Part shown: piece by piece, positions 33,601 to 42,397 of the stretch
How the letters are laid out: every line of letters starts with the position of its first letter
Numbering within the stretch: the stretch's first letter is position 1
Source: Accumulibacter sp.
GTDB taxonomy: Bacteria; Pseudomonadota; Gammaproteobacteria; Burkholderiales; Rhodocyclaceae
Length of the DNA: 64,000 nt
Direction of reading: 5' to 3'
Assembly (NCBI RefSeq): GCF_036625195.1
Contig: NZ_JAZKUG010000001.1
Location: 496,001 to 560,000 of the forward strand
The notes under the pieces: model-generated
Seen by the model: the letters and a program-made list of their open reading frames with translations, nothing else
Databases searched by the model: none
What the model was told of the DNA's origin: nothing
Translations under genes and position numbers: made by a program

Positions 33601-34157
33601 TCCGCCGGCCGCTGACGGCGCTCGAGGCGCGCAAGGAAAGCCAGCTCCTCGCCGGACTGGTCGTCGCCGTGCGCAGCAAGATCACGGCGCGCGGCAAGAT
33701 GGCGTTCATCCAGCTCGACGACGGCAGCGCCTCGCTCGAGGTGTCGGTGTTCAGCGAGTTGCTGGACAGCGGACGCGCCAAGATCCGGGAGGACGAGGTG
33801 CTCGTCGTCGAGGGGCGGATCCAGCGCGACGACTTCGCCGGCGAGGGGCGCGTGAAGGTCGTCGCCGAGCGCCTGCTGACGCTTGCCGAAGCGCGTGGCC
33901 GCTTCGCTCGCCAACTGCACCTGTCGCTCAATGGCCACGCCGGCGGCAGCAACGCGCGCCAGGCCGTGCAGCGTCTGCGCAGCCTGCTGGCGCCCTATAC
34001 CCCCGGCGAGTGCCCGATCCGCCTGAGCTACCACAATGCCGAGGCACGCTGCGAGTTGGTCCTCGGCGACAGCAGCCGGGTGCGGCTCGAAGACGGCCTG
34101 TTGCAAGCATTGCGCGACTGGCTGAGCAGCGACAACGTGCGCGTGGACTACGCCTGA
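30684..34157 (+). CDS. dnaE: DNA polymerase III alpha subunit DnaE
   Basis: Catalytic subunit of the replicative polymerase. The 1157 residues match the E. coli enzyme (1160). Domains in order: N-terminal PHP (YIHLRLHSEYSITDG); palm with GPGRGSGAGSVVAYALGIT and the catalytic aspartates in MPDFDIDFCQDNRW; fingers; tandem helix-hairpin-helix; OB-fold (AGLVVAVRSKITARGKMAFIQLDD); and a C-terminal tau-binding region. The ATG at 30684 fits the family start. A long open frame antisense to it is a base-composition effect, not a gene. Confidence 0.98.
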   Translation: MSETPYIHLRLHSEYSITDGIVRLDAAVARAAACGMPALALTDLANVFALVKFHSAARSKGIKPLFGCDLFIANETDADRPHRLLVLCRSPRGYQQLCELLSRAYLTPRVRGRAEVSRRMLREVGVDGLIALSGAASGDVGEALLQGNLDQAAQRARQWHELFGDAFYLEVQRPGMPQAESLVAATADLAAELGLPLVATHPIQFLEREDFNAHEARVCIAEGYMLGDARRPRPYSEEQYFKSSEEMVELFADHPAALANSVEIAKRCNLQLTLGKSYLPDFPTPPGTTLADYLRREAEAGLERRLQQLFPNSAARQAERPQYDARLQLETDTIVQMGFPGYFLIVADFINWAKRNGCPVGPGRGSGAGSVVAYALGITDLDPLRYALLFERFLNPERVSMPDFDIDFCQDNRWRVIEYVRQKYGSAAVAQIVTFGTMSSKAVIRDVGRVLDLPYNFCDQLSKLIPVETNRPLSLAKAIAAEPQLQARLDSEEEVRQLFDLAGRLEDLTRNVGMHAGGVLIAPGKLSDFCPVYSADGGGSVVSQFDKDDVEKIGLVKFDFLGLRNLTIIELALQYVERLSGERPDLATLAFDDPKAYQVLKDGNTTAIFQVESDGMKKLVRKLAPDRFEDIIAVLALYRPGPLGSGMVDDFILRKKGQQRIDYYIDDLKACLEPTYGVIVYQEQVMQIAQIIGGYTLGAADLLRRAMGKKKAEEMALHRDLMREGARRKGYDEKLAMQLFDLMEKFAEYGFNKSHTAAYAVVTYHTAWLKAHHCAAFMAATLSSEMDLTDTVKTFHDDAIANGLTILGPDVNASEHRFTPVDRQTVRYGLGAVKGTGEQAVTAIIRARTANGPFKDLFDFCQRVDKRLVNRRTIEALVRAGAFDALDSHRARLLASVGIAIDAAEQAERNAMQVSLFDLLDNAGDAAGEQGPPYVEAPRWDERQQLNEEKLALGFYFSGHPFRAVQGEIAHFVRRPLTALEARKESQLLAGLVVAVRSKITARGKMAFIQLDDGSASLEVSVFSELLDSGRAKIREDEVLVVEGRIQRDDFAGEGRVKVVAERLLTLAEARGRFARQLHLSLNGHAGGSNARQAVQRLRSLLAPYTPGECPIRLSYHNAEARCELVLGDSSRVRLEDGLLQALRDWLSSDNVRVDYA

Positions 34158-34190
34158 GACGACCGGCCGCGGCCGGCCGGGAGAACGCCG

Positions 34191-34466
34191 GTGAGCAGCA
34201 GCCGCAGGCCGCCGCACGGGAACGTCACCCTCGCCACACTGACCGTACTACTCCTCGCGTGCGGGCCGAAAGTCAGCCTGGACCAGTTCAATCGCCTGCG
34301 CATCGGCCAGTCCTACGAGGAGGTCCGGGAGATCGTCGGTGATCCGGCCAGCTGTGACGAAATGCTCGGTCTGCGCCACTGCGTCTGGGGCAACCCGGAG
34401 CGCGGCATCCGCGTCGGCTTCCTGGGCGGCAAGGCAGTCCTGCTCTCGGCACACAACCTGCAGTGA
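34191..34466 (+). CDS. Small SmpA/BamE-like lipoprotein
   Basis: A 91-residue lipoprotein. The signal ends in the lipobox LLAC (Cys about residue 24). The mature part (VSLDQFNRLRIGQSYEEVREIVGDPASC) has the pattern of SmpA/OmlA-fold proteins, and it carries two further Cys (DPASC, RHCVWG) that could form a disulfide. GTG start at 34191, 33 nt behind dnaE. Function is unknown; it is one of three proteins with this fold in the window. Confidence 0.75.
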   Translation: MSSSRRPPHGNVTLATLTVLLLACGPKVSLDQFNRLRIGQSYEEVREIVGDPASCDEMLGLRHCVWGNPERGIRVGFLGGKAVLLSAHNLQ

Positions 34467-34809
34467 ACGCTTGCCGCGGGCCGCGGCCGCCGGTCGCTGC
34501 CGGTTGGCTCACCGATTGAACATCCGGAGCCCAGCGCGCCCCCTTGCCGGCAGCGCTCTGGCCTCACCCGAGCAGCGGCAACCTCGGCAGTATGGGAGCG
34601 GAACCTTCCGGCGCACTGCTGCCCGCGCGACGTCTTCTCCAGCGCCGCCGTTTCCTCTGCGTGACGGCTTCGTCCAAGCCGCTGGACGTGCTGCGCCGCG
34701 GTCCATATGCTGTCGCCACCCGGGTCGCGCCAGACGACACTGGCGCACGCGCCGACGGTGCTGACTGGCGATGCGACGGCCACCGCAGACGGCGACGATC
34801 GAAGGCCAG
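34467..34809. other. Gene-free stretch downstream of the group II intron
   Basis: These 343 nt lie between the small lipoprotein gene and the 3' end of the intron. No open frame with family similarity, no RNA gene and no T-tract terminator was seen. The right part would have been directly downstream of the amtB terminator before the intron arrived. Confidence 0.6.
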
Positions 34810-34853
34810 ATCGGCATAGGGGCGGTCAGATTACCTGACCGTTCCCCTGCCAC

Positions 34854-34885
34854 ACCACCCGGCATGCGGGTCCGCACCGGGCGGT
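34854..34885 (-). ncRNA. Group II intron domain V
   Basis: A 32-nt hairpin on the minus strand, ACCGCCCGG ... CCGGGTGGT, with an internal TGCG/CGCA stem and a two-base TG bulge. This is the catalytic domain geometry of group II introns. It lies 14 nt past the stop codon of the intron reverse transcriptase. Confidence 0.85.
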
Positions 34886-34899
34886 TCAAGTAGTTGAGG

Positions 34900-36270
34900 T
34901 TATGAGAGACGCGGCACGCCGAGTCGGTCGAAGTAAGCGATCGGCATCACACGATTCAGCGCGAAGCAGCTGTTACGCCACCATCGACGGCTGTTTGCGG
35001 CGATCCGATGGGCATCCGGCTTAGAAGCACCCAACGCCAGCAATTCCCGATACATCGTCGTACCCCGACGCCAGTGCTTGAGTTGCAGAGCACGCAACCG
35101 GTGACGCAACCACTCGTCGAGTTCGCGGAACACTTTCGGCGTCTGCGCAAGCTGAAAGTATCCCTTCCAGCCCGGCATGTAAGTCCGGAGCCGTTCCACT
35201 ACCTCCGGCAGGCTACGCCCGCCCGAGCGACGCGTCAGTTGTCGGATGCGTTGCTTGTAGGTTTCTTTTGCCTTGTCGGCAACCCGGCATTTCACTTGGC
35301 CACCTGGACCATACCAGAAGCTAAAGCTCAGAAACTTGCGACCAGATGCCGGTGCAACCGCCGTCTTGGCTTCATTCACCTTCAGGTGAAGTTGCTCATA
35401 GAGTCGGCGCAGCCCATTGAGTACCCGCTCACCGGCCTGCCGACTGCGCACATATACATTGCAGTCGTCGGCATAGCGAACGAAACGATGACCACGCGTT
35501 TCCAGCGCACGATCCACCTCGTCGAGCAGCACATTGGCCAGCAGCGGCGACAGCGGGCCGCCTTGCGGCGTCCCCTCGTACCGCTGCATGACCACGCCGC
35601 CATCCATGATGCCGGCCACAAGGTAACGACGAATCAGCCGCAGCACGGCCTTGTCGTCGATTCGCCTCGATAACCGTTCCATCAGAATGTCGTGATTGAC
35701 CCGGTCGAAGAACTTCTCCAAATCGACATCGACCACCATCCGGTAACCGTCCTGCACGTAGCGCCGCGCCGTGAGCACGGCGTCGTGCGCACGGCGTCCC
35801 GGTCGGAAGCCGAAGCTGTATTCGGAGAACGTCGGATCAATCATCGGCTGCAAGACCTGCAGCAGGGCTTGCTGGATCAGCCGATCCGTCACCGTCGGAA
35901 TCCCCAATTCCCGCATCCCGCCACCGGTCTTCGGAATCTGTACGCGCCGCACCGGCTCAGGCCGGTAACTGCCGTTCAGTAATGCCTCCCGAATCCCCGG
36001 CCAGTGCGTTCTCAGGTACGCCGCCGTCTCGGCAATCGTCCGTCCATCCACCCCAGCACTGCCGCGATTGGCTTTGACGCGTTTCCACGCCATTACCATG
36101 TTCGCGCTCGCGAGCGCCTGCGTGAGCAGGTCATCTCGCCCTGAACCTTCGAGTCCCTGTCGCGCCGGCCGTGCTTCATCACGCAACGCTTCGGGCTTGG
36201 CTTCACCTCGCCCTCCCGCCTTGCGCCCCGGTTGCCCGAGCTTCTGATGCATTGCACTTCCAAGCAACAT
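34900..36270 (-). CDS. ltrA: Group II intron reverse transcriptase/maturase
   Basis: Intron-encoded protein that splices and mobilises the element. From the ATG at 36270 (AGGAGG 10 nt upstream) it has 456 residues; the frame is open 45 codons further upstream. Order: RT-0 region (ANRGSAGVDG), RPEPVRRVQIPK, LGIPTVTDRLIQQA, FGFRPGRRAHDAV, DVDLEKFFDRVNHD, EGTPQGGPLSPLLANVLL, active site FVRYADDCNVYV (YADD about 266-269), then the X/maturase domain around YMPGWKGYFQLA. The C-terminal part lacks the Cys-pair/HNH endonuclease, as in class C introns. No frameshift is seen, so it is probably functional. Confidence 0.93.
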   Translation of the reverse strand: MLLGSAMHQKLGQPGRKAGGRGEAKPEALRDEARPARQGLEGSGRDDLLTQALASANMVMAWKRVKANRGSAGVDGRTIAETAAYLRTHWPGIREALLNGSYRPEPVRRVQIPKTGGGMRELGIPTVTDRLIQQALLQVLQPMIDPTFSEYSFGFRPGRRAHDAVLTARRYVQDGYRMVVDVDLEKFFDRVNHDILMERLSRRIDDKAVLRLIRRYLVAGIMDGGVVMQRYEGTPQGGPLSPLLANVLLDEVDRALETRGHRFVRYADDCNVYVRSRQAGERVLNGLRRLYEQLHLKVNEAKTAVAPASGRKFLSFSFWYGPGGQVKCRVADKAKETYKQRIRQLTRRSGGRSLPEVVERLRTYMPGWKGYFQLAQTPKVFRELDEWLRHRLRALQLKHWRRGTTMYRELLALGASKPDAHRIAANSRRWWRNSCFALNRVMPIAYFDRLGVPRLS

Positions 36271-36649
36271 GGCCGTCGGCCCTCCTACTCGTTCGACCCT
36301 TCGCCCACTACCGGCGGCTACTATGGCCTCTGCTGACTTCTCGCTCCGGCTTGTCTCCGTCGGCCTTTCAGCCATGAGGCGAGAGCTCCCCAGGTAAGAA
36401 CGCACTCCTTCCCTGCACAGCCGCCGAATCTACGCCACTTCGCCTTGATCACGAGAGCTTCGCGGTCTCTGGCCCGCTCGCCCTGCTCGGCAGCGCCTTC
36501 TATCCGGTTCTTGTTCATCGGCTCGCAGTTTCGCTCCACGCTTCCTTCCCACCATCGGTCGCCCTCAGGCAGTTGCGCTTCGCTTCGTTCGCTGTGATCA
36601 ACTTACGGCGGGACTTGCACCCGCAAGAGTGCGCCCATGCTGGGCGCAC

Positions 36650-36681
36650 AAAAAAAAACGGGGCGCCACGAGAGCGCCCCG
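36650..36681 (-). terminator. Rho-independent terminator of amtB, hit by the intron
   Basis: On the minus strand an 8-bp stem CGGGGCGC/GCGCCCCG with a 7-nt loop is followed by nine T (36658-36650). It lies 28 nt past the amtB stop. The group II intron begins at the very next base. Confidence 0.93.
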
Positions 36682-36709
36682 AAGGGGGAGAGACCTGCAG
36701 GTATTCGGA

Positions 36710-38188
36710 TCAGTAGTGGTAGGCGGATTCGCCATGCGACGTGATGTCGAGACCTTCGCGCTCTTCTTCTTCCGGTACGCGCAGACCGATCACCATGTCC
36801 ACCAATTTGAACGCCACCAGCGAAACGACGCCGGACCAGACGATGACGGTGCCGACACCCCACAACTGGCTGATCAACTGGGCCGTCATGTCGTAGTCGC
36901 CAACCTTGTTCGCGACGTAGTCATAGACGCCGGTACCACCGAGCGACGGGTCGGCAAAGACGCCGGTCAGGATCGCGCCAAGGATACCGCCGACGCCATG
37001 GACACCGAAGACGTCGAGCGAATCATCGGCACCCAGCAGGCGCTTCAGTCCATTGACGCCCCAGAGGCAGATGACGCCGGCGAGAAGGCCGATGCAGATG
37101 GCACCCATTACGCCGACGAATCCTGCCGCCGGGGTGATCGCGACCAGACCGGCAACCGCACCCGAAGCGGCACCGAGCATTGACGGCTTGCCCTTCAGCA
37201 TCCATTCCGCCAGCATCCAGGACATTGCCGCACAGGCGGTTGCGACCCAGGTATTGACCATCGCCAGAGCAGCACCACCGCTCGCCTCGAGCGCAGAGCC
37301 GGCGTTGAAGCCGAACCAGCCGAACCAGAGCAGCGAGGCGCCGATCATCGTGAAGGTCAGGCTGTGCGGCGCCATCGACTCACGACCGTAGCCGATCCGC
37401 TTGCCGATGACGATGGCGCCGATGAGACCGGCGATCGCCGCGTTGATGTGGACGACCGTACCACCGGCGAAGTCGAGCGCACCCTTCTGGAAGAGGAACC
37501 CGGCAGTCTTCGTGGCGGCCTCGCCGGCTGCGGCGTCGACATAGACGTCCGGACCGGCCCAGTACCAGACCATGTGCGCCATCGGCACGTAGGAAAGCGA
37601 GAACCAAAGCACCATGAATACCAGGATGGCGGCGAACTTCGCCCGCTCAGCGAAGGCACCGACGATCAGGCCGCAGGTGATCGCCGCGAAGGCGCCCTGA
37701 AAGACGACGTAAGCGAGTTCGGAGATCACCACGCCCTTGGAGAAGGTCGCGGCGACCGAGTCGACGGTGACGCCCTTCAGGAACAGCTTGTCGAACACGC
37801 CGAAGAACCCGCCACCCTCGGTGAACGCCAGCGAATAGCCGTAGACGACCCACAGCACGCTGATCAGCGAGAAGGTGACGAAGACCTGCATCAGCACCGA
37901 CAGCATGTTCTTGCTGCGCACGAGGCCGCCGTAGAACAGCGCCAGACCGGGGATGGACATCAGGATGACGAGCGCCGCACTGGTCATCACCCAGGCGTTG
38001 TCGCCCTTGTTGGCAACGGGTGCCGGAGTCGCGGCTGCGGCACCGGCTTCGTTGGCGGCCGCGGCCTCGGGCGTCGCAGCGGTCGTCGAAGTTGCCGCGG
38101 GCGCTGCGGCCGGCTTGTCTTCAGCCCACGCGGGGGTAGCGACAGCGACCACTCCGAGCAGGGCCAGAACTGCAAATAAGCGCTTCAT
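36710..38188 (-). CDS. amtB: Ammonium transporter AmtB
   Basis: Inner-membrane ammonium channel, 492 residues. A cleavable signal (MKRLFAVLALLGVVAVATPAWA) is followed by an Ala/Pro-rich linker and eleven transmembrane segments. The pore twin His are in VVHINAAIAG and FGVHGVGG; FYGGLVRSKNMLSVLMQ and the conserved WFGWFGFNAGSA are present. The C-terminal tail (VPEEEEREGLDITSHGESAY) is the GlnK-responsive region. It follows glnK by 10 nt, is ended by a strong terminator, and probably depends on the sigma-54 promoter ahead of torF. Confidence 0.97.
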   Translation of the reverse strand: MKRLFAVLALLGVVAVATPAWAEDKPAAAPAATSTTAATPEAAAANEAGAAAATPAPVANKGDNAWVMTSAALVILMSIPGLALFYGGLVRSKNMLSVLMQVFVTFSLISVLWVVYGYSLAFTEGGGFFGVFDKLFLKGVTVDSVAATFSKGVVISELAYVVFQGAFAAITCGLIVGAFAERAKFAAILVFMVLWFSLSYVPMAHMVWYWAGPDVYVDAAAGEAATKTAGFLFQKGALDFAGGTVVHINAAIAGLIGAIVIGKRIGYGRESMAPHSLTFTMIGASLLWFGWFGFNAGSALEASGGAALAMVNTWVATACAAMSWMLAEWMLKGKPSMLGAASGAVAGLVAITPAAGFVGVMGAICIGLLAGVICLWGVNGLKRLLGADDSLDVFGVHGVGGILGAILTGVFADPSLGGTGVYDYVANKVGDYDMTAQLISQLWGVGTVIVWSGVVSLVAFKLVDMVIGLRVPEEEEREGLDITSHGESAYHY

Positions 38189-38198
38189 GATCTACTCC

Positions 38199-39477
<1,279 letters not shown>

Positions 39478-39513
39478 GGTCAGAACCTCGAAAAATCATC
39501 CCGGAAGTCTCAA

Positions 39514-39529
39514 AGCAGAAACCGTGCCA
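39514..39529 (-). promoter_or_regulatory. Sigma-54 promoter of torF-glnK-amtB
   Basis: On the minus strand TGGCACGGTTTCTGCT matches the sigma-54 consensus TGGCACG-N4-TTGCW with a single mismatch and exact GG-N10-GC spacing. It lies 36 nt before the torF ATG. Confidence 0.85.
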
Positions 39530-39624
39530 GAATAAATTCCGTTGAAGTTTCCGTTGCTTGCAGTCATGCCGCGGGACCGGGCGCGGATCTGGCGCACTGC
39601 CCTAGGACAGTTTGTCGCCATGGG

Positions 39625-39639
39625 GCACCATCGTGGTGC
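39625..39639. promoter_or_regulatory. NtrC-type enhancer site
   Basis: GCACCATCGTGGTGC is a perfect palindrome fitting the NtrC consensus GCAC-N7-GTGC. It lies about 95 bp upstream of the sigma-54 element, the usual enhancer distance. Confidence 0.75.
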
Positions 39640-39711
39640 ATGTCCTGGAATCCAGCGTCCCCGTGTTACACTCGGCTCACCCTGTCACTCCTTGCTCCAA
39701 TGGTGAATACC

Positions 39712-39957
39712 ATGCTCGACCCCAGGATCCTCGAAGAAGTCGGCCAACGCCTTGGCAGCATCATCGCCGCCAGCCCGGCGGCCGACATCGAACGGAACGC
39801 GCGCGCGCTCCTCGCCAGCGTCTTCGCCAAGCTCGACCTGGTCAGTCGCGAGGAGTTCGACATCCAGGCGCAGGTGCTGCAACGCACGCGCGAGAAACTG
39901 AAGGCGCTCGAGGCACGCATCGAGCGCCTGGAGAATCCGCCCGCCCAGCCCGACTGA
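39712..39957 (+). CDS. ubiK: Ubiquinone biosynthesis accessory factor UbiK
   Basis: Small coiled-coil accessory factor of the aerobic ubiquinone-synthesis complex (YqiC/BMFP family). From the ATG at 39712 it has 81 residues: an amphipathic N-terminal helix (LDPRILEEVGQRLGSIIA), then EREEF-like LVSREEFDIQAQVLQRTREKL and a C-terminal coiled coil (ALEARIERLE). An in-frame ATG at 39700 is an alternative start; neither has a clear ribosome site. It is divergent from torF and is followed by comM. Confidence 0.88.
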   Translation: MLDPRILEEVGQRLGSIIAASPAADIERNARALLASVFAKLDLVSREEFDIQAQVLQRTREKLKALEARIERLENPPAQPD

Positions 39958-40033
39958 GAACCGCGCGGCGACGTGCCGGCGCGTCGTGCGACGCTGCAGC
40001 GCGTCCGTCGTCGGGCCAGCGCCACGCCAGCCA

Positions 40034-41533
40034 GTGTCTCTCGCCATCGTCCACAGCCGCGGTCTCGACGGCCTGGCCGCACCGCAGGTTGCGGTCGAGG
40101 TGCATCTGGCCAGCGGCCTGCCCAACCTGACGCTCGTCGGGCTGCCGGACACCGAAGTCAAGGAGGCACGCGACCGGGTGCGTGCGGCGCTGCAGAACTC
40201 GGGTTTCGAGTTCCCGCGCAAACGCATCACCGTCAACCTCGCGCCGGCCGACCTGCCGAAGGAATCCGGCCGCTTCGACCTGCCGATCGCGCTCGGCATC
40301 CTCGCCGCATCCGGCCAGCTCCCGTCGCGGCTGCTGGCGCAGCACGAGTTCGCCGGCGAGCTCTCGCTTTCGGGCGAACTGCGGCCGGTGCGCGGCGCGC
40401 TGGCGATGGTCCTGGCGATGGGCGACAACAACCGCAGCTTCGTGCTGCCGGCGAGCAGCGCCCGTGAGGCGGCGCTGGCGGGCCGGATACCGATCCTGGC
40501 GGCAGCCAGCCTGCTCGAGGTCTGCGCCCACCTGACCGGGCAGGCGGCCCTGTCGGCCTGTGCGGCGACCGTCGACGGCGGCGACGGCGACGACGGGTAC
40601 CCTGACCTCGCCGACGTGCGCGGCCAGACGCAAGCCAAACGCGGACTGGAGATCGCCGCCGCCGGCGGACATTCGATCCTCTTCGCCGGCCCGCCGGGAA
40701 GCGGGAAATCGATGCTCGCCAGCCGTCTGCCCGGCCTGCTGCCGCCGATGACCCTGCCGGCGGCGCTCGAATCGGCCGCCGTGCTGTCGCTCGCGGGCCT
40801 CTTCCGGCCACAGCTCTTTCGCCACCACCCTTATCGCGCGCCGCACCACACTGCGTCGTCGGCAGCGCTGGTCGGCGGTGGCAGCGTGCCGCGTCCGGGC
40901 GAGATCTCGCTGGCGCACCAGGGCGTCCTCTTCCTCGACGAGCTGCCGGAGTTCGACCGGCGGGTTCTCGAAGCGCTGCGCGAGCCGCTCGATTCCGGAC
41001 GCATCCACATCTCGCGCGCCGCGCGCCAGGCCGAGTTCCCGGCGCAGTTCCAGCTGGTCGCGGCAATGAATCCATGCCCCTGCGGTTACCACGGTGATGC
41101 GCGCGGCCGCTGCCGCTGCACGCCGGATCAGATCCTGCGTTACCGCAGCAAGCTCTCCGGTCCGCTGCTCGACCGCATCGACCTGCAGGTCGAGGTGCCG
41201 GCCGTAGCGGCCGAAGTCCTGCAGCAAGCGCGCGACGGTGAAGCTTCGGCTGCCGTGCGTGCACGGGTAACGGCAGCCCGCACGCGACAGATCGAGCGCC
41301 AAGGGAAACCGAATGCCCGCCTCAGCGAGCGCGAGATCGACCAGCATTGCCAGCCGCAGGCGGCCGCGGCAGCGCTGCTGAAGCAGGCGATCACTCGCTT
41401 CGAGCTCTCCGCACGGGCCTTTCACCGCCTGCTCAAGGTGGCGCGGACGATCGCCGATCTGGCAGGGCAGCACACGATCGAGCCCCGGCACGTCGCCGAA
41501 GCCGTGCAGTACCGTCGCTTTGCCAAGGACTGA
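40034..41533 (+). CDS. comM: YifB/ComM Mg-chelatase-like AAA+ helicase
   Basis: Hexameric AAA+ protein; ComM is a branch-migration helicase that promotes integration of incoming DNA during natural transformation. The 499 residues start with SLAIVHSRGLDGLAAPQV and the Lon-like N-domain (NLTLVGLPDTEVKEARDRVRAAL, VNLAPADLPKESGRFDLPIALG). Walker A is FAGPPGSGKSMLA, Walker B LFLDELPEF, and a four-Cys motif NPCPCGYHG...CRCTPDQ is present. The GTG at 40034 gives the family N-terminus; the frame is open 16 codons upstream. It follows ubiK, as in many betaproteobacteria. Confidence 0.93.
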   Translation: MSLAIVHSRGLDGLAAPQVAVEVHLASGLPNLTLVGLPDTEVKEARDRVRAALQNSGFEFPRKRITVNLAPADLPKESGRFDLPIALGILAASGQLPSRLLAQHEFAGELSLSGELRPVRGALAMVLAMGDNNRSFVLPASSAREAALAGRIPILAAASLLEVCAHLTGQAALSACAATVDGGDGDDGYPDLADVRGQTQAKRGLEIAAAGGHSILFAGPPGSGKSMLASRLPGLLPPMTLPAALESAAVLSLAGLFRPQLFRHHPYRAPHHTASSAALVGGGSVPRPGEISLAHQGVLFLDELPEFDRRVLEALREPLDSGRIHISRAARQAEFPAQFQLVAAMNPCPCGYHGDARGRCRCTPDQILRYRSKLSGPLLDRIDLQVEVPAVAAEVLQQARDGEASAAVRARVTAARTRQIERQGKPNARLSEREIDQHCQPQAAAAALLKQAITRFELSARAFHRLLKVARTIADLAGQHTIEPRHVAEAVQYRRFAKD

Positions 41534-41556
41534 CGGGCGGGGATCGCTGCCCGTCA
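41531..41556. terminator. Hairpin between convergent comM and lipoprotein gene
   Basis: A perfect 8-bp inverted repeat TGACGGGC/GCCCGTCA with a 10-nt loop includes the comM stop codon. There is no T-tract; a bidirectional role is possible. Confidence 0.4.
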
Positions 41557-41572
41557 ATCACGCTGTCTGCGC

Positions 41573-42100
41573 TCAACCGCCGATGTGCATCTGATACTTC
41601 GCACCGTTGGAAAACGTGCAGGTCCCCGCTCCCTGATACGGCGTCGTCAACTGGTATTCGCACGACATGAACATGCCGCCCGGGCTGTAGGCACTGGCGA
41701 CGCCGCGCTTTTCATCCTCCACGATGCGCGTCGCTTCACCGCTCAGAACCTGTCCCTCGTACTCGACCAGGAAACGGCCCTTCCCGGTCATCATGTTGGT
41801 GACCGACCCGCTGATGACGCCACTCCGCGTCGCCCTTTCATTGGCCGGGTAAAGCCGGACCGGAAGCGTCGCCTGCGCCGCAACGCCCGTCGCCTGTGGT
41901 CGCGTCATCGGCTGCCCGGGGAGCGGCGGGGCACCTGCCGGCAAGGGAGTTCCCGGCGGCGGTAGCGGGTAATGATGGTAATAGACGCCACCATCGGGTC
42001 CCACGACCGGCACCACGTAACAGGCCGAAGTGGCGATCGTCGCCAGCAGCGGTGCCGCGAAGCGCCGCCACGATGAAGGGGATGCTGCTCTCGACATCAT
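41573..42100 (-). CDS. Hypothetical lipoprotein
   Basis: A 175-residue predicted lipoprotein: basic start, hydrophobic segment and lipobox TSAC (Cys about residue 27). A Pro-rich linker (YPLPPPGTPLP) leads to a domain of about 100 residues with GRFLVEYEGQVLSGEATRI and, near the end, CEYQLTTPYQGAGTCTF, whose two Cys may pair. No family function is recognised; proteins like this often sit in the outer membrane. It has a good sigma-70 promoter and stands alone. Confidence 0.75.
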   Translation of the reverse strand: MMSRAASPSSWRRFAAPLLATIATSACYVVPVVGPDGGVYYHHYPLPPPGTPLPAGAPPLPGQPMTRPQATGVAAQATLPVRLYPANERATRSGVISGSVTNMMTGKGRFLVEYEGQVLSGEATRIVEDEKRGVASAYSPGGMFMSCEYQLTTPYQGAGTCTFSNGAKYQMHIGG

Positions 42101-42147
42101 CTGCTCCTTTCCAGAGAGTTTGCGGGACGGGACGGACCGTCAGTCCC

Positions 42148-42175
42148 AGTATAGTCAAGATCGAACCCTTGCCAA
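42148..42175 (-). promoter_or_regulatory. Sigma-70 promoter of the 41573-42100 lipoprotein gene
   Basis: On the minus strand TTGGCA (42175-42170) and TATACT (42153-42148) are separated by 16 bp; each differs from consensus at one base. The gene's ATG is 48 nt downstream. Confidence 0.6.
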
Positions 42176-42397
42176 TGCGATCTGCGGCCCTGTCCGGTAC
42201 GCACTTCCAAGCGGCAGAAGTAACTCCGCACCACCCGAGAGCTCTGCTCCGAAACGGCGACCACATCCTGCCCCCACGTCGTGGGAGCCTTTGCCGCAGC
42301 GCCGACAGGCAACCAAGGGCAGCATTGCCGGTGAGTCATCGTCTATACTGCGCAACTGATCCCTCTACTTGCAGCAACCAGACTTGGAGCATCCGGC

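Larger units (their letters stand above)
34810..36649 (-). mobile_element. Group II intron, class C-like, complete
   Basis: A 1840-nt element on the minus strand. The 5' end is GTGCGCCCAGCATGGGCGCAC at 36649 downward, matching the GUGYG intron consensus. Domain V is the hairpin 34854-34885: outer 9-bp stem starting ACCGCCCGG, 2-nt bulge, upper stem TGCG/CGCA. Domain VI is 34810-34853, with paired GGCA/TGCC, GGGG/CCCC and CGGTCAG/CTGACCG and an unpaired A about 8 nt from the end, the expected branch point. The 3' end is ...TATGCCGAT. The element encodes a reverse transcriptase without endonuclease domain and is inserted directly after nine T of the amtB terminator, the target type of class C introns. 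Both ends and the ORF appear intact. Confidence 0.9.

Noticed and set aside
30495..34217. 1240-codon open frame antisense to dnaE
   Set aside because: It is low-complexity, lacks any family motif, and mirrors the codon bias of dnaE, whose homology is unambiguous. Similar long antisense frames over ftsH (3358-5676), slt (20850-23630), uvrD (25020-27077) and metG (51120-53318) were rejected for the same reason.
34467..34809. Search for a tRNA, attachment site or second transposon end beside the intron
   Set aside because: No cloverleaf, no direct repeat flanking the element and no transposase fragment was found; group II introns do not need them.
36321..36539. Small open frame in the 5' part of the group II intron
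   Set aside because: It lies within the intron RNA region upstream of the maturase and overlaps structured RNA; no protein similarity is visible.
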